From contig JBOEHE010000053.1 in assembly GCA_050633785.1 (NCBI GenBank), positions 47,593 to 111,592 of the forward strand: a stretch of 64,000 nt of DNA, written 5' to 3'. Of the stretch, positions 35,776-43,411 are shown one piece after another. Every line of letters begins with the position of its first letter. Within the stretch, counting starts at the first letter, position 1. Source of the stretch: CALKZN01 sp050633785. Its GTDB lineage: Bacteria > Pseudomonadota > Gammaproteobacteria > Arenicellales > Arenicellaceae. The notes below the pieces were generated by a model. The model had not been told where the DNA came from. It did no database searches and worked only from the letters and a program-made list of their open reading frames with translations. Position numbers and translations under genes: made by a program.

Positions 35776-36999
35776 ATGACGCTCATTGTTGAGAAATTTG
35801 GTGGTACATCTGTCGGCAGTACTGAACGCATCAGTGCGGTTGCAGATGGATTACTTGAACGATATAACCAAGGTGAAAAGCTGGTTGTGGTCGTCTCGGC
35901 TATGAGTGGGCAGACGAATAGACTTATTGGTTTGGCAAATGAAATTACTGCAACTCCTTCACCTCGTGAACTTGATGTATTATTGTCTACTGGTGAGCAA
36001 GTAACGATTGCACTATTGTGTATGGCATTGCATAAACGCGGCTTATCTGCAAAGTCTTATACAGGTGGCCAAGTGATGATTTTAACCAATGATGCGCACA
36101 CAAAAGCCCGCATTCAAAAAATTGATGGTGACAAGATTCGCAGCGATGTCGATTCTGGACATATAGTTGTCGTTGCAGGGTTTCAAGGTGTTGATTTGAA
36201 TGGTAATATCACAACTTTAGGTCGTGGTGGTTCGGATACATCTGCAGTTGCTATAGCCGCGGCTCTAAAGGCAGACGAATGCCGTATTTATACCGATGTT
36301 GATGGTATTTATACGACAGACCCTAGAGTAGTACCTGAAGCCAGAAGGTTGCAACGCATTACCTTTGAGGAAATGCTTGAAATGGCGAGTTTAGGGGCGA
36401 AAGTGTTACAAACCCGTTCGGTTGAATTTGCAGGAAAGTATAAAGTTCCATTGCGGGTGTTGTCATCGTTTGAGCCAGACGAGGGCACATTGATTACTTA
36501 TGATGAAGAGGAAAGTACGATGGAAACCCCATTAGTGTCTGGTGTTGCATTTAATCGTGATGAAGTAATGTATACTGTTCGTGGTATTCCTGATCAACCA
36601 GGCGTAGCCTATAAGGTTTTGGGGCCAGTTTCTGCAGCGAATATTAATGTTGACTTGATCGTGCAGAATGTCAGTCCTGATGGTAATAGTAACTTTACTT
36701 TTACGACTAATAAAACTGATTTAGAAAAGTGTAAAGCAGTTTTGTCGCAAGTTGCTCAAGACATTGGGGCATCTGAAGTTGACATAAATGATGATATAGC
36801 AAAAATCTCGATAGTAGGTGTTGGGATGGTTTCGCATGCTGGTGTTGCTACTGATATGTTCCAATATTTGGGACAAGAGGGTATTAACATCGAGTTAATC
36901 TCGACATCTGAGATTAAGATTTCTGTTATAGTAAAAGAGCGGTATACTGAGCTAGCAGTTAAGTCTTTACATAAAAACTTTGGTTTGGAGCAACAATAA
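35776..36999 (+). CDS. lysC: aspartate kinase
   Basis: Phosphorylates aspartate, the first step to lysine, threonine, methionine and diaminopimelate; the product is used by Asd. The 407-residue monofunctional enzyme has the N-terminal VEKFGGTSVG motif, TLGRGGSDTSAVAIAAAL, YTDVDGIYTTDPR, and two C-terminal ACT domains (from about 265) for feedback control by lysine/threonine. No lysine riboswitch was recognised in the 190-bp leader. It is followed by csrA, as in Pseudomonas. Confidence 0.97.
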   Translation: MTLIVEKFGGTSVGSTERISAVADGLLERYNQGEKLVVVVSAMSGQTNRLIGLANEITATPSPRELDVLLSTGEQVTIALLCMALHKRGLSAKSYTGGQVMILTNDAHTKARIQKIDGDKIRSDVDSGHIVVVAGFQGVDLNGNITTLGRGGSDTSAVAIAAALKADECRIYTDVDGIYTTDPRVVPEARRLQRITFEEMLEMASLGAKVLQTRSVEFAGKYKVPLRVLSSFEPDEGTLITYDEEESTMETPLVSGVAFNRDEVMYTVRGIPDQPGVAYKVLGPVSAANINVDLIVQNVSPDGNSNFTFTTNKTDLEKCKAVLSQVAQDIGASEVDINDDIAKISIVGVGMVSHAGVATDMFQYLGQEGINIELISTSEIKISVIVKERYTELAVKSLHKNFGLEQQ

Positions 37000-37095
37000 T
37001 AATAAAAACAATCGTTAATCCTGCCTAAAAAGGCTTTGTGAGTAATCTTGTTTGATTGAAATGTAAAAAAAGATAGCGTATTTCGTGACAATAAA

Positions 37096-37101
37096 TATAA
37101 T
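37096..37101 (+). promoter_or_regulatory. candidate -10 element of csrA
   Basis: Perfect TATAAT 55 bp upstream of the csrA ATG, with no convincing -35 box. A GCCTaaaaaGGC mini-hairpin lies upstream at about 37023-37034, after lysC. Confidence 0.35.
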
Positions 37102-37155
37102 ACCCGGCTTAAGCTTAACTTAGGGGTTGGGTAACAGGAAAACAGGAGCAACATA

Positions 37156-37437
37156 ATGCTAATTTTGACTCGAAGAATAAATGAAACATTAAATATAGGT
37201 GATGAAGTACAAGTGACCGTTTTGGGCATTAAAGGAAATCAAGTTCGCATAGGAATTAACGCTCCTCGTGACGTTCCTGTTCATCGTGAAGAGATTTATC
37301 AACGTATCAAGCGTGAAGAACGCATGAAGGCTGGGGGTGAAGCTAGCGCTGATGCGAGTGGACAAGACCAAGATGATGATTCATTTGATTTTCGTGATGA
37401 TGATCAATTTATTGATGATTCATACGGAAATCGATAA
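37156..37437 (+). CDS. csrA: carbon storage regulator CsrA with acidic C-terminal extension
   Basis: RNA-binding dimer that represses or stabilises mRNAs by binding GGA motifs. Residues 1-57 (MLILTRRINETLNIGDEV, with Arg44 in VPVHREEIYQRI) are a normal CsrA core. The protein then continues for about 35 residues to a total of 93, against the usual 60-67, with a tail containing about a dozen Asp/Glu residues (for example QDQDDDSFDFRDDDQF). SD CAGGAG is 6 bp before the ATG, and the frame is clean through the tail. The tail could modulate RNA release or bind a partner; this is inference. Confidence 0.95.
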   Translation: MLILTRRINETLNIGDEVQVTVLGIKGNQVRIGINAPRDVPVHREEIYQRIKREERMKAGGEASADASGQDQDDDSFDFRDDDQFIDDSYGNR

Positions 37438-37459
37438 TTAAGATATTTAAATAAGTTTT

Positions 37460-37484
37460 GGAGAGGTGGCCGAGTGGCTGAAGG
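37460..37484 (+). tRNA. tRNA-Ser, 5' part only (interrupted by Ns)
   Basis: GGAGAGGTGGCCGAGTGGCT and the next five bases match the acceptor strand and D arm of bacterial tRNA-Ser. The sequence then runs into Ns, so the anticodon, the long variable arm and the 3' end are not readable. csrA is followed by tRNA-Ser(GCU) and tRNA-Arg(ACG) in E. coli and Pseudomonas, which suggests GCU here by synteny. Confidence 0.85.
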
Positions 37485-37503
37485 NNNNNNNNNNNNNNNN
37501 NNN
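37485..37503. other. assembly gap (19 Ns) inside the tRNA-Ser gene
   Basis: The Ns replace sequence whose true length must be larger than 19, because at least 60 nt of tRNA-Ser, including its 3' end complementary to GGAGAGG, are missing after the gap. The repeat that follows probably caused the break. Confidence 0.95.
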
Positions 37504-37784
37504 ACCCTTTAAAGGCGGCCTTTTTTATTATGCAGAGCGAGGGGACTTGAAGAGAACCCTTGTTCGACAAAATGCACCAGCATTTTGAACTGCCAGAGGC
37601 AGCCCTTTAGGGTGAGGAGCAAAGCGACGAATAATCCCTGCTTAAATCCAACAATAAAGGTCGACCCTTTAAAGGCGGCTTTTTTATTATGCAGAGCGAG
37701 GGGACTTGAAGAGAGTCCAAGTCAGACAGAATGCGATAACATTTTAACTGCTTAGGTAATCCTTCTAGTTGAGTAGTCATCACG
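37504..37784. repeat. two copies of a hairpin-rich element of about 160 bp after tRNA-Ser
   Basis: The first 52 bp of each copy (37504-37555 and 37664-37714) are nearly identical, beginning ACCCTTTAAAGGCGGC and running through GCAGAGCGAGGGGACTTGAA. The offset is 160 bp. Copy 1 then holds three small hairpins: CAAAATGC/GCATTTTG (37568-37587), TGCC/GGCA (37591-37601) and CCCT/AGGG (37603-37612). Copy 2 continues with a decayed version (AATGCgataaCATTTTAACTG). AAAGG/CCTTT plus a T-run in each copy may act as a tRNA terminator. Confidence 0.75.
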
Positions 37785-37971
37785 GTCAGTCAGCTTTTAT
37801 TACATCATATATAAAGGGCGTAGTTTTAACGAATAACTTGTTTTAATTCCTTCTCCCAACACCGAAGAACAACATTAGCAACTGTTAATACTTCCTACTT
37901 AGGTCTAAAGTCGCTTTGCTTTGTCAGCTGATAAACTGATTTTACTTATAATATCGGAGGAGAACGTTACT

Positions 37972-38226
37972 ATGAAGAGCGATCAAGCTGAAGCGTACTG
38001 GCGCGCCAACGTCAGTTTAATGATAAAACTACTCGTGGTGTGGTTTTTTGTGTCCTTTGTCTGTGGCATTTTACTAGTAGATGTGTTGAATAACATTCAA
38101 ATCGGTGGTTACAAACTGGGTTTCTGGTTTGCTCAACAAGGCTCAATTTATACGTTTGTAGTCTTAATCTTTATCTATACCAAACGTATGGCGACTCTTG
38201 ATAAAGAGTACGGCGTAGAAGAATAG
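37972..38226 (+). CDS. DUF4212 small subunit of a sodium:solute symporter
   Basis: An 84-residue membrane protein with two hydrophobic helices (about 14-40 and 53-70), starting MKSDQAEAYWRANVSLMIKL, the diagnostic N-terminus of DUF4212. These proteins are encoded directly before SSS-family acetate/monocarboxylate symporters and are thought to be accessory subunits. I chose the ATG at 37972, with SD GGAGGAG about 9 bp upstream. The symporter follows at 7 bp. Confidence 0.92.
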   Translation: MKSDQAEAYWRANVSLMIKLLVVWFFVSFVCGILLVDVLNNIQIGGYKLGFWFAQQGSIYTFVVLIFIYTKRMATLDKEYGVEE

Positions 38227-38233
38227 GAGGGGG

Positions 38234-39970
38234 ATGATGGAATTAAAAACCTTAACCTATATCGTTGTAGGCATCACATTTGCCATTTATATCGGGATCG
38301 CCATATGGGCGAAAGCTGGCAGCACGAAAGAGTTTTATATCGCTGGTGGTGGGGTCAATCCTGTTGCTAATGGGATGGCTACAGCAGCTGACTGGATGTC
38401 TGCTGCATCATTTATTTCCATGGCAGGCTTGATTGCTTTCTTTGGCTATGGAGGTTCGGTATTTCTGATGGGATGGACCGGTGGTTATGTACTGCTGGCC
38501 ATGTTATTGGCACCTTATCTGCGAAAATTTGGAAAGTTTACGGTTCCTGAGTTTATTGGTGATCGTTATTATTCTAATGGCGCTAGGGTTGTGGCTGTCG
38601 TTTGCCTGATTATTGCTTCGGTGACTTACGTTATTGGTCAAATGAAAGGCATTGGTGTCGCATTTTCACGATTTCTGGAAGTTGATTATACAACGGGCCT
38701 TTTTGTTGGCATGTTCATCGTTTTTATCTACGCTGTACTGGGTGGAATGAAAGGCATCACCTACACGCAAATAGCTCAGTATGTGATATTGATTTTTGCT
38801 TATACCATTCCAGCTATCTTTATTTCATTGTCATTAACCGGCAATCCAATTCCGCAGTTGGGCTTAGGCAGTACTTTGGCTGATGGCAGTGGAACCTATT
38901 TATTAGATAAGTTGGATCAGGTGGTGACTGAACTTGGATTCTCCGAATATACGACGCAGAAACGGCTAAGTACAACGAATATGTTTATGTACACCATGTC
39001 TCTTATGATCGGTACAGCAGGTCTGCCACACGTAATCATTCGCTTTTTTACTGTGCCCAAAGTTTCTGATGCACGTAAATCAGCCGGTTGGGCATTAGTG
39101 TTTATTGCCATTTTGTACACAACGGCTCCTGCTGTTGCAGCGATGGCTCGTTTGAACCTGATGAATACTATTCAACCAGCTGCTGGTGAAAACCTGGTCT
39201 ACGATGAACGTCCAAATTGGTTTAAAAACTGGGAAAAAACCGGTTTATTGAAATTTGAAGATAAAAATGGTGATGGGAAAATTCAGTATGTTGCCGACAA
39301 AGAAGCGAATGAAATGGTCAAAGTTGACCGAGACATTATGGTTCTGGCTAACCCTGAAATTGCTAAATTGCCGAATTGGGTGATTGCCTTAGTTGCGGCA
39401 GGTGGTCTGGCAGCAGCCTTATCCACTGCGGCAGGACTTCTATTGGCAATCTCTTCAGCTGTTTCGCATGACTTACTCAAAGGCATATGGACACCGAATA
39501 TGTCTGAACGAAATGAGTTATTGGCCAGTAGGATATCGATGGCAGTAGCGATAATGATCGCAGGGTATCTGGGATGGCGTCCACCTGACTTTGCAGCTGG
39601 TACCGTTGCGCTGGCATTTGGCTTGGCGGCTTCGTCGATCTTTCCAGCACTCATGATGGGCATTTTTAATAAAAAAATGAACAAAGAAGGTGCTGTCTGG
39701 GGGATGATTGCTGGTATCAGTGTTACTTTGCTGTATGTCTTTCAGCACAAAGGCATTATGTTTGTGAAGAGTACGTCATTCCTGGGAGATATGGATGCGA
39801 ATTGGTTCCTGGGTATTGAACCGAATGCATTTGGTGCTATTGGCGCCATTGTTAACTTCACAGTGGCGATTATCGTTTCAAAAATGACAGCACCACCGCC
39901 TGAGCATATCCAACATTTAGTTGAGGATATCCGGATTCCCAAAGGGGCTGGAGCTGCAACCGGGCATTAA
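38234..39970 (+). CDS. sodium:solute symporter, VC_2705-type (acetate/monocarboxylate)
   Basis: Thirteen-helix-type SSS permease of 578 residues. The N-terminus (TKEFYIAGGGVNPVANGMATAAD WMSAASF region, 31-60) and the core QMKGIGVAFSRF resemble ActP/VC_2705 transporters; acetate or another short monocarboxylate coupled to Na+ is the likely substrate. A soluble loop at about 320-370 carries DKNGDGKI (343-350), an EF-hand/dockerin-like Ca2+ pattern, although position 12 of the loop is Ala rather than Glu. The AGG-rich SD overlaps the end of the DUF4212 gene. It ends 39 bp before a strong terminator. Confidence 0.88.
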   Translation: MMELKTLTYIVVGITFAIYIGIAIWAKAGSTKEFYIAGGGVNPVANGMATAADWMSAASFISMAGLIAFFGYGGSVFLMGWTGGYVLLAMLLAPYLRKFGKFTVPEFIGDRYYSNGARVVAVVCLIIASVTYVIGQMKGIGVAFSRFLEVDYTTGLFVGMFIVFIYAVLGGMKGITYTQIAQYVILIFAYTIPAIFISLSLTGNPIPQLGLGSTLADGSGTYLLDKLDQVVTELGFSEYTTQKRLSTTNMFMYTMSLMIGTAGLPHVIIRFFTVPKVSDARKSAGWALVFIAILYTTAPAVAAMARLNLMNTIQPAAGENLVYDERPNWFKNWEKTGLLKFEDKNGDGKIQYVADKEANEMVKVDRDIMVLANPEIAKLPNWVIALVAAGGLAAALSTAAGLLLAISSAVSHDLLKGIWTPNMSERNELLASRISMAVAIMIAGYLGWRPPDFAAGTVALAFGLAASSIFPALMMGIFNKKMNKEGAVWGMIAGISVTLLYVFQHKGIMFVKSTSFLGDMDANWFLGIEPNAFGAIGAIVNFTVAIIVSKMTAPPPEHIQHLVEDIRIPKGAGAATGH

Positions 39971-40009
39971 AAATAATAATAGGTTTTTTATACGTTAACT
40001 CGTATATTG

Positions 40010-40036
40010 GGGCCTTCCTGATGGAAGGCCCTTTTT
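40010..40036 (+). terminator. terminator of the DUF4212-symporter operon
   Basis: Perfect 9-bp stem GGGCCTTCC/GGAAGGCCC with a TGAT loop and five Ts. Confidence 0.93.
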
Positions 40037-40064
40037 ACGACAACACAACAAGCATCAACTCATT

Positions 40065-40550
40065 ATGTCTTTATTCAAAAACAAACACTTAGTTATAGCG
40101 ATGATTGTTACCCCAATTCTTGCCATTCTCGGTTTCTTCGCTGCTGATGCCTTTGTCAGCGAAAAGCCCCACAAGGCTATAGAAGGGGAGAGCTACGAAC
40201 TGGTAGCGAAACCTAATTGCCGCTATACCAGCGGCCTATGTGAGCTTAAAAATGGCAACTTCGAGATCAGTTTGACGGTAACACCTGATAGCAACGGCTT
40301 AGCAAAAATCAATCTGGAATCCAGTCACCCATTGAAAGGAGCTAAGTTGGGAATAGGAGACCAGCAACAGCCTGCTTCTTTTTCATTGGCAGAAGATCAA
40401 GACCAAAGAAAATGGTTTCTACCCTTGGCAAAAATAATCGATGACGACACAGTCCTGCGGCTGGCAATCAAGGCTGAAGAATCTGTATACTATGCACAAG
40501 TGAACAGCATTTTTATTGACAAAAAAACCTCATTCAGCAAAACCTTTTGA
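40065..40550 (+). CDS. membrane-anchored hypothetical protein
   Basis: A 161-residue protein I do not recognise. It has one N-terminal membrane segment (about 8-28, VIAMIVTPILAILGFFAADAF) and a periplasmic domain with two cysteines close together (NCRYTSGLCELKNG) that could form a disulfide. The beta-rich character suggests an immunoglobulin-like or FixH-like fold. It lies just after the symporter terminator and before tRNA-Arg. The ATG is preceded by no strong SD. The coding frame is open and of normal codon use. Confidence 0.7.
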   Translation: MSLFKNKHLVIAMIVTPILAILGFFAADAFVSEKPHKAIEGESYELVAKPNCRYTSGLCELKNGNFEISLTVTPDSNGLAKINLESSHPLKGAKLGIGDQQQPASFSLAEDQDQRKWFLPLAKIIDDDTVLRLAIKAEESVYYAQVNSIFIDKKTSFSKTF

Positions 40551-40572
40551 CTGAATGAAGGTACTTTTTTTG
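40531..40572 (+). terminator. weak terminator-like hairpin at the end of the hypothetical gene
   Basis: CATTCAG and CTGAATG (7 bp) overlap the stop codon; a T-run follows after a 7-nt gap, which makes a true intrinsic terminator doubtful. Confidence 0.3.
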
Positions 40573-40679
40573 CCGGATATCAAAAGATCAAAATTAATAG
40601 AGCATCAATTAAAAAAACACTTGATTATTGCGGCTGTTTACAATAATCTTGCGCACCTCAAAGCAGTTGAACAATTTAA

Positions 40680-40756
40680 GCGCATGTAGCTCAGCTGGAT
40701 AGAGTACCTGGCTACGAACCAGGCGGTCGGAGGTTCGAATCCTTCCATGCGCGCCA
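40680..40756 (+). tRNA. tRNA-Arg(ACG)
   Basis: Complete 77-nt cloverleaf: acceptor GCGCATG pairs with CATGCGC, the D arm has AGCTCAGCTGGAT, the anticodon stem CCTGG/CCAGG encloses CTACGAA (anticodon ACG), the T arm is GGAGGTTCGAATCCTTCC, and CCA is encoded. Its last 31 nt recur at 57162-57192, so it probably served as an integration site. Confidence 0.97.
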
Positions 40757-40764
40757 AAATAAAG

Positions 40765-40802
40765 AAGCGGAATCAAGCACTTAGCTGGTTCCGCTTTTTT
40801 TG
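40765..40802 (+). terminator. terminator of tRNA-Arg
   Basis: AAGCGGAA and TTCCGCTT form an 8-bp stem (extendable by a G-T and a C-G pair) followed by a T-run, 9 bp after the tRNA end. Confidence 0.9.
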
Positions 40803-40881
40803 TTGTTTATCAGCTCCTCGTATGAGTTTATTTGTCTATTATTGCCATTCCTAAGATGAGCTTGGTTAATAGCAATGCCGC

Positions 40882-41571
40882 TTAGCCTTTATTCGATTTT
40901 TGCTCGTCAATGGAGGCAAGCAGGTCAGCAAACCGTTCTCCTTGAACAACAACGTGCTCGCGCATAATTGTTGCGGCGGCCTCTGCTTGTCCATTTTCGA
41001 TGGCATCTATTATAGAGGTGTGTTCTTTGTGAGAGGTATTAATTCGTCCGCGGGTTCTTAACTGTAAACGTCTGTAAGCTCTTAACCGTCTGTGGAGTTG
41101 CTCTGTCTGTTTTGCTAGAAAGGAGTTATGTGATGCTGACCGAATTGTCTTATGAAAGACTTCGTTGCGATAATAATAGGTATCCGCATCGTCACTTTGT
41201 TCCATTTCGGCACACGCAGAATGGGCTGTTCTAATTGCTGCTATATCACTGTCAGTAGCTCTTCTAGCGGCTAAACGTGCGCACATAGCTTCCAGCTCAG
41301 CCATAACGTCAAACATTTCAACTAAGCGTTTTGGACCTATTTCTGCAACGAAATTACCTCTCCTTGGTTGATGAATAAGCAGGCCCGCTGCTGCTAGTTG
41401 AAAAAGTGCTTCTCTGATTGGGGTTCTTGAAACACCAAAGCGCTTAGCAAGGCTAGACTCGTCCAGTTTTTCACCTGGTAATAGAATGCCAGTCAGTATT
41501 TCTTCTTCCAAACTATCTCGGAGCGACTCGTCTTTTGGGTTCATATATGCAACTTTAGGAAAAGATTTCAA
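40882..41571 (-). CDS. matR: GntR/FCD-family transcriptional regulator, probable MatR
   Basis: A 229-residue regulator with an N-terminal winged helix (LAKRFGVSRTPIREALFQLAAAGL, residues about 40-65) and a C-terminal FCD effector domain (AELEAMCARLAARRATDSDI, then a His-containing metal pocket). It is divergent from the TRAP/malonyl-CoA genes, the usual place of MatR, which releases its operator on binding malonate. The palindrome ATTGTATACAAT in the divergent promoter is a plausible operator. The substrate assignment comes from the neighbours, not from this sequence. Confidence 0.85.
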   Translation of the reverse strand: MKSFPKVAYMNPKDESLRDSLEEEILTGILLPGEKLDESSLAKRFGVSRTPIREALFQLAAAGLLIHQPRRGNFVAEIGPKRLVEMFDVMAELEAMCARLAARRATDSDIAAIRTAHSACAEMEQSDDADTYYYRNEVFHKTIRSASHNSFLAKQTEQLHRRLRAYRRLQLRTRGRINTSHKEHTSIIDAIENGQAEAAATIMREHVVVQGERFADLLASIDEQKSNKG

Positions 41572-41613
41572 CTTTAACGAAGTTTAGCACAAAATTCAAA
41601 ATGTATTCAATGT

Positions 41614-41641
41614 TTGACAAATTGTATACAATAAATGTAAT
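41614..41641 (+). promoter_or_regulatory. candidate promoter of the malonate operon
   Basis: Perfect -35 TTGACA (41614-41619) and -10 TGTAAT (41636-41641) with a 16-bp spacer, about 120 bp upstream of the binding-protein gene. Confidence 0.6.
41621..41632. promoter_or_regulatory. probable GntR (MatR) operator
   Basis: A perfect 12-bp palindrome, ATTGTATACAAT, of the TTGTA/TACAA type used by FCD-subfamily GntR regulators. It lies wholly within the spacer between the -35 and -10 hexamers, so bound repressor would exclude RNA polymerase. Confidence 0.65.
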
Positions 41642-41758
41642 CTAGTAGACAAATAAAAATAAATCTAGCTATTAAGCATTATTTGCGATTGTGACTATTT
41701 AATAAGATGTCATTAGTCGTAACCAATTTGTAACCAATAACAAACTGAGGAGTAAATC

Positions 41759-42745
41759 ATGAACGCCAAAAAACTGTTCATTCCAATCATTATGCTGATC
41801 TTGTGTTCGAGTGGCTTTGTCGAAGCGAAAGAGCTAAGGCTGAGTCATCAATGGTCGACTAAAGATGTCCGGCACAAAGTTGCGCAAATGGTCGCAGATG
41901 AGGTGGCTGCCGCTAATGTTGATTTGACGATCAAAATTTACCCATCCAAATCACTTTTTAAGCCCAGAGAACAATATAACCCTCTATCGAGAGGTCGGGT
42001 AGATATGATTGTGTTGCCTTTGAGTTATGCCAGTGGACAACAGCCTGCTTATAACTTGACACTAATGCCAGGGTTAGTGAAAAACCATGACCATGGGGCT
42101 CGATTGATAGAATCTGAATTCATGCAAAGGTTGGAATCCGTTATGGCGGAAGATGATGTGATGGTGTTAGTGCATGGATATCTGGCGGGAGGTTTCGGAA
42201 GCAAAGATAAGTGTATTACCCGGCCAGAAGATGTCAAAGGCATGCAAATCCGTGCTGCCGGTAAATCCTTTGAACAAATGCTGGCAAATGCTGGTGCTTC
42301 AATAACTTCAATGGCGTCGTCTGAAATATACTCAGCAATGCAAACTGGTGTTTTGGATGCGGCTAATACTTCATCATCCAGTTTTGTCTCTTATCGGTTG
42401 TATGAGCAAATTAAATGTTATACACCAGCAAGCGATTTTTCTCTCTGGTTCATGTATCAGCCGATGTTGATGAATAAGAGTGTGTTTGATGGACTCAACG
42501 AAGCACAGCGTTCAGCACTTATGACAGCCAGCAAAAAAGCCCAGGCTTACTATCTTGAACAAGCAAAAAAAGCAGATGCTGATTCGGCTAAAGTGTTTGC
42601 TGAGGCTGGTGTGAAGATTGCCACTATGTCTGAAGAGGATTTCACAATATGGCGTGAAGTTGCACAGGAGTCGTCTTATAAACAGTTTATTGAGCAAACA
42701 CCTGGCGGTCAGGAACTCCTCGACTTGGCGTTGTCTGTAAAGTGA
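41759..42745 (+). CDS. matP: TRAP transporter substrate-binding protein (DctP family), probable malonate
   Basis: Periplasmic receptor of 328 residues with a Sec signal peptide (about 1-23, FIPIIMLILCSSGFVEA). The DctP fold is seen in LRLSHQWSTKDVRHKVAQ, GMQIRAAGKSFEQML (with the arginine that binds a substrate carboxylate) and EIYSAMQTGVLDAANTSSSS. SD GAGGAG is 7 bp before the ATG. The two permease genes and the malonyl-CoA enzymes follow on the same strand, giving the order known as matPQMAB in Sinorhizobium meliloti. Confidence 0.88.
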   Translation: MNAKKLFIPIIMLILCSSGFVEAKELRLSHQWSTKDVRHKVAQMVADEVAAANVDLTIKIYPSKSLFKPREQYNPLSRGRVDMIVLPLSYASGQQPAYNLTLMPGLVKNHDHGARLIESEFMQRLESVMAEDDVMVLVHGYLAGGFGSKDKCITRPEDVKGMQIRAAGKSFEQMLANAGASITSMASSEIYSAMQTGVLDAANTSSSSFVSYRLYEQIKCYTPASDFSLWFMYQPMLMNKSVFDGLNEAQRSALMTASKKAQAYYLEQAKKADADSAKVFAEAGVKIATMSEEDFTIWREVAQESSYKQFIEQTPGGQELLDLALSVK

Positions 42746-42874
42746 TTGCTTCGAAGCAGCTAGCTTGGTTGACCATGTGCCTTAAAAGCAATGGTCAACT
42801 TCAGGAGGTCCCACTTAGCATTCCATTCACCACTAAAATATATCATTAATAAAACGTCCGCATTTGGAGTTAAC

Positions 42875-43411
42875 TTGAATACGCTCAATTTAGAAACTTT
42901 TCACCTTCCCCGGTGGGTTACTGTCATACACAACATTTCACGAACTTGTGGTGTTATCTCAGCAAGCATGATTGCTGCATCTGTGTTTATTACTTGTCAG
43001 ATGATCTTTGTACGCTTTGTGATGAACGCATCAACGATATGGCAAACTGAGGCCGTTATTTATTTGATGATTTCTGCGACTTTGGTTGGTTTGCCATATG
43101 TACAGCTGTTGCGTGGCCATGTGAATGTTGATCTGATGCCGTTATTGTTCAAAGGCACTGGTAAGAAAATACTGCAATTAATAACCCTGACAGTCATGTT
43201 AATTATCGCTGTGTTAATGGCTGTTCACGGTTACGAGTTATGCCATACAGCATTCGACCGTAGTTGGCGTTCGGATACTGTATGGGGCGTCAGAATGTGG
43301 ATTCCTTACATGTCGTTGCCGATAGGTTTTGGTATTCTAGCTTTGCAAATGGTGGCTGATATAGCCTCTGTCATTCTTGGACAATCAATTGACAGTGCAG
43401 GTGGCCATTAA
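42875..43411 (+). CDS. matQ: TRAP transporter small permease (DctQ family)
   Basis: Four-helix membrane subunit of the TRAP transporter, 178 residues from a TTG at 42875 with GGAG 5 bp upstream. An in-frame ATG at 42791 would add 28 polar residues not typical of the family. Family features are IFVRFVMNASTIWQTEAVIYLMI and RGHVNVDLMP. The stop overlaps the start of the large permease (TAATG). An AGGAGG at 42803-42808 lies in the long leader but precedes no in-frame start. Confidence 0.88.
   Translation: MNTLNLETFHLPRWVTVIHNISRTCGVISASMIAASVFITCQMIFVRFVMNASTIWQTEAVIYLMISATLVGLPYVQLLRGHVNVDLMPLLFKGTGKKILQLITLTVMLIIAVLMAVHGYELCHTAFDRSWRSDTVWGVRMWIPYMSLPIGFGILALQMVADIASVILGQSIDSAGGH

Noticed and set aside
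37504..37784. CRISPR-like interpretation of the repeats after tRNA-Ser
   Set aside because: Only two copies, 160 bp apart, the second decayed, with no regular spacers and no cas genes.
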